Assembly (NCBI GenBank): GCA_011390435.1
Contig: JAABSK010000036.1
Location: 1 to 17,309 of the forward strand
DNA: 17,309 nt
Source of the DNA: Desulfobacteraceae bacterium
GTDB lineage: Bacteria; Desulfobacterota; Desulfobacteria; Desulfobacterales; Desulfobacteraceae
Direction: 5' to 3'
Shown here in pieces: positions 14,992-17,309 of this stretch; position 1 is the first letter of the stretch; each line of letters begins with the position of its first letter. The notes under the pieces were generated by a model, which had not been told where the DNA came from, searched no databases, and saw nothing but the letters and a program-made list of their open reading frames with translations. Made by a program: the position numbers and the translations under genes.

Positions 14992-16044
14992 ATGTCTTTT
15001 CATTTTTCAAACAGATCATCTGCTCTTGCAAAAAAACACCTGACTCAGGATCTCCTTGCGCAGTTAAAGCACCTGAAAACCCGGACAGGCTTTACCCTTG
15101 AAATGGCGATTGCATCAGGAATAAAAAACCCGGACAGCCAGATCGGCATCTATGCCGGCGATGCGCAAAGCTATGAGATATTTTCGCCTGTTTTCGATCC
15201 AATCATCTTTGAATACCACGATACCAGACAGAAACAGGCCCCGCCCAGACAGATCCCTGCCATGGACCTGCCAGATCCAGACCCGGATCAGCAATATATT
15301 TTGTCCACACGAATACGGGTAGCCCGAAACCTTGCCGGTTTCAGTTTTCCCTGTCATATCGATCTGGCCGGGCGCAGACAGGTTGAAGCCCGGATTCTGA
15401 CGGCAATGGATCTTTTGCCGGACCACCTGTCCGGCACCTGCTATTCGCTGGAGACCCTCACCAAAGCTGACCGTTCCTGGCTTGAACGAAAAAAACTGCT
15501 GTTTCAAAAAGGAGACCGGTTTCAGGCTGCTGCCGGCATCAATACCGATTTTCCAAAATGCCGGAATATCTTCTGCGCTTCTGATCAGACATTTGCCGCA
15601 TGGATAAACGAAGAAGACCACCTAAGGGTTTTTTGCATGGAAAAATCATCCCGTATGGACAGGGTGTTCAACCGTCTTGTACAGGGTCTGACTGCACTGA
15701 ACCAGCACCTTGATTTTGCATGGAGCCCTGCCTATGGCCATCTCAACTCCTGCCCGACCAACATTGGCACAGGGATGCGGGCCAGCGTGCATATCCGGCT
15801 GGAACACCTTTGTCAACATCACCACATCCTCTCCTGTATAGCGCAACAGCACCACCTGCAGATCCGGGGAACCCAGGGCGAAAAAACAGGGATTGAAAAC
15901 AACGTTCTGGATATCAGTAACAGATACCGGTTCGGACTTTGCGAAAAAGAGATTCTTAAAACCCTTCACAAAGGGGTGTCCGCCCTGATTGCAGCTGAAA
16001 AAATGATCCAATTGATACCATTAAAAAAAGGAGCAAAACAATGA
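14992..16044 (+). CDS. ATP:guanido phosphotransferase (arginine-kinase-like phosphagen kinase)
   Basis: 350 residues, close to the 357 of Limulus arginine kinase, with both domains. The N-terminal helical domain includes NPDSQIGIYAGDAQSY (46-61) and FDPIIFEYH (68-76), nearly the animal arginine kinase sequence, with a guanidino-specificity loop of the same length. The catalytic domain carries STRIRVAR (105-112), INEEDHLR (205-212, catalytic E208), SCPTNIGTGMRASVHI (253-268, C254 and R263) and IRGTQGEKTG (291-300, R292 and E297). It should move phosphate between ATP and a guanidino compound, most likely arginine. McsB is unlikely because it lacks this N-terminal domain. Deviations are Q where arginine kinases have the second R of RGTRGE, and a changed flexible loop after it. 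The ribosome binding site is weak; coupling to the upstream small gene is likely. Confidence 0.9.
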   Translation: MSFHFSNRSSALAKKHLTQDLLAQLKHLKTRTGFTLEMAIASGIKNPDSQIGIYAGDAQSYEIFSPVFDPIIFEYHDTRQKQAPPRQIPAMDLPDPDPDQQYILSTRIRVARNLAGFSFPCHIDLAGRRQVEARILTAMDLLPDHLSGTCYSLETLTKADRSWLERKKLLFQKGDRFQAAAGINTDFPKCRNIFCASDQTFAAWINEEDHLRVFCMEKSSRMDRVFNRLVQGLTALNQHLDFAWSPAYGHLNSCPTNIGTGMRASVHIRLEHLCQHHHILSCIAQQHHLQIRGTQGEKTGIENNVLDISNRYRFGLCEKEILKTLHKGVSALIAAEKMIQLIPLKKGAKQ

Positions 16045-16553
16045 CCATGATCATTGTAACCGCCATCATTCTTGCTGTCCTTATCGGAGTCGGGATGATG
16101 ATCAAAAATAAACAAAAACCTGCAGGCCAAAAAACTGACAGCTCTGTTCCCCCTGTTCAGGCTGCCCCGGGCCAGGAATATCATGATATCCTGTCGTCTT
16201 TATTAAACCTGAATATTCTTCTGCGCAAAGACCCGGATATCCCGGATGCAATGACCATCAAGATCGAAACGATCATTGATGATCTCACTGTCATTATCCC
16301 GCAGATGATGGAGCGGTATCCGGCTGAAACCCTGACCTATGAAATCAAAAAAATCGGCAAAGCCCATTTATACAAAACCGTTAAAGAATATCTTGACCTG
16401 TCTAAAGACAGCAGAAAAGCCCAGCAGACCATATTTGAAAACACCATCGACAGCCTGCATGAGGTATCCCATAGATCCAGGGATATCATTGAAAAGAATG
16501 AAACTGCAGAATTTAAGACCATGGCAAATTTTCTTGCGGGAAAATTTTCTTAA
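16041..16553 (+). CDS. Single-pass membrane protein between phosphagen kinase and TelA
   Basis: 170 residues, no recognised family. Residues 3-21 (MIIVTAIILAVLIGVGMM) form one hydrophobic segment followed by lysines, so the protein is probably anchored with its body in the cytoplasm. A linker rich in P, Q and A runs to about residue 45. The rest is predicted by eye to be helical (LNLNILLRKD, KIETIIDDLTVIIPQMMERY). The start overlaps the kinase stop by 4 bases (ATGA), and GGAG is 8 bases upstream. AAGGAG for the next gene follows directly after its stop. The tight packing with TelA suggests a shared membrane-associated stress function. Confidence 0.75.
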   Translation: MTMIIVTAIILAVLIGVGMMIKNKQKPAGQKTDSSVPPVQAAPGQEYHDILSSLLNLNILLRKDPDIPDAMTIKIETIIDDLTVIIPQMMERYPAETLTYEIKKIGKAHLYKTVKEYLDLSKDSRKAQQTIFENTIDSLHEVSHRSRDIIEKNETAEFKTMANFLAGKFS

Positions 16554-16568
16554 AAAGGAGAATTAAAA

Positions 16569-17309
16569 ATGAATGATATGGCTTTAGATCTTCAACGTGT
16601 TGGGGATCAGGCAAAAGCTCCTGTACTTTCCGATATCACCCAGGCATCGGGTCAGGGTGCCCTGACCCCGGTCCAGGCACCGTCCAACCTTGTACCGGTG
16701 CAGCCTTCCCATCTGACGGTTGAAGATATCCAGGCAATTGAATCCAAAGCAGATGAATTCATTGAAAAAATAAAAAAAGACCCGGCCGACTGGCAGCTTG
16801 GCAATTTTGTTTTTGGTCTGGGCCAGAAAATCATGGAAGAAACCCAGGCCCAGGTCAGTTTATATGACCGGAAAATGGGCAGTGTGCTCAAAAATGTGGC
16901 TACGGATAATTCTTCTCCTGTGGGCAAAAATATCCTGGCCATCAAAACCGAGCTGGACAAGGTGAACCCTACAGTGGTTGCCAGGACACAAACGCCGCTC
17001 CAGACAAAAATGCTGGGGCTGTTTACCCGGACAGTCAACCGGCTGCCCAAGGGAGATGAAATCCTGAGAATCATTGCGGAAAGAAGGGAAACGGTGAATT
17101 CCACTATTGACGGTATCCGTGATCATCTGAGAAATGACGCAGACCAGGTGGCAATGGATGCAGCAGAACTGTCCACCATCTGCGATGCCTTAAAAGAAAT
17201 CCAGCCCAAACTGCAGGAAGAAATCTATCTTGGCCAGGTGATCTGGCAAAAACTGATGGATTATATACCCACGGAAACTGATCCCAGGAATAAAGAAGCC
17301 CTGACAACA
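16569..17309 (+). CDS. TelA/KlaA-family (toxic anion resistance) protein, cut by window end
   Basis: The frame is open from the ATG at 16569 to the window end, giving 247 codons without a stop; the family is usually near 380-400 residues. AAGGAG lies 9 bases upstream. The N-terminal 45 residues are low-complexity and proline-rich. Then follow ADEFIEKIKKD, LGNFVFGLGQKI and the long helical part with RIIAERRETVNSTID, IRDHLRNDADQV and EEIYLGQVIWQKL, the pattern of TelA proteins (YceH in Bacillus subtilis). TelA proteins are linked to tellurite and cell-envelope stress resistance, but their biochemical role is unsettled. It is the last visible gene of the four-gene cassette, and more may follow. 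Confidence 0.8.
   Translation, partial: MNDMALDLQRVGDQAKAPVLSDITQASGQGALTPVQAPSNLVPVQPSHLTVEDIQAIESKADEFIEKIKKDPADWQLGNFVFGLGQKIMEETQAQVSLYDRKMGSVLKNVATDNSSPVGKNILAIKTELDKVNPTVVARTQTPLQTKMLGLFTRTVNRLPKGDEILRIIAERRETVNSTIDGIRDHLRNDADQVAMDAAELSTICDALKEIQPKLQEEIYLGQVIWQKLMDYIPTETDPRNKEALTT

Noticed and set aside
14992..16044. McsB protein arginine kinase
   Set aside because: The protein has the N-terminal arginine-kinase domain and guanidino-specificity loop, which McsB lacks.
1..17309. tRNA or rRNA genes, CRISPR arrays, insertion sequences, sigma54 (-24/-12) promoters
   Set aside because: Nothing convincing was seen by eye on either strand; the nif promoter is presumably upstream of the window.

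Overview
This window looks like the chromosome of an anaerobic sulfate-reducing member of the Desulfobacterota, probably Desulfobacteraceae-like. That placement is an inference from gene content. The nitrogenase is the anaerobe/methanogen type (nifI1-nifI2 ahead of nifD, a NifD with an extra internal segment, a short NifK), and it sits near a bacterial arginine-kinase-like gene, an FdhD homologue and an anaerobe-type biotin synthase.

Region 1 (1-9135, all on +) is a tightly packed nitrogen-fixation operon: the end of nifI1, then nifI2, nifD, nifK, nifE, nifN, nifB (fused to a NifX-like domain), a thioredoxin-fold [2Fe-2S] ferredoxin and nifV. nifH is expected just upstream, outside the window. 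NifDK is the catalytic protein. NifB makes the iron-sulfur core of FeMo-cofactor, NifEN is the maturation scaffold, NifV supplies homocitrate, the ferredoxin probably carries electrons, and NifI1/NifI2 sense 2-oxoglutarate and switch off NifDK when nitrogen is plentiful. Many junctions are 4-base ATGA overlaps, so the genes are almost certainly co-transcribed. A possible 47-residue ORF (9125-9268) follows nifV.

Region 2 (9300-11614, +) holds a succinate-semialdehyde-type aldehyde dehydrogenase and an FdhD-family protein that lacks the usual cysteine pair. Region 3 (11623-14526, all on -) holds a DJ-1/PfpI protein, a phage-like zinc-finger protein with an arginine/lysine-rich repeat, biotin synthase and a TetR regulator. 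The TetR gene lies just upstream of bioB and forms a unit with it. A palindrome near the TetR start is a candidate operator.

Region 4 (14731-17309, +) starts from its own sigma70-like promoter. It encodes a 63-residue four-cysteine protein, a complete phosphagen (arginine-kinase-like) kinase, a single-pass membrane protein and a TelA-family protein cut by the window end. This cassette, which pairs an energy-buffering (or protein-arginine) kinase with a TelA stress protein, is the most unusual part of the window and the best candidate for an undescribed system.
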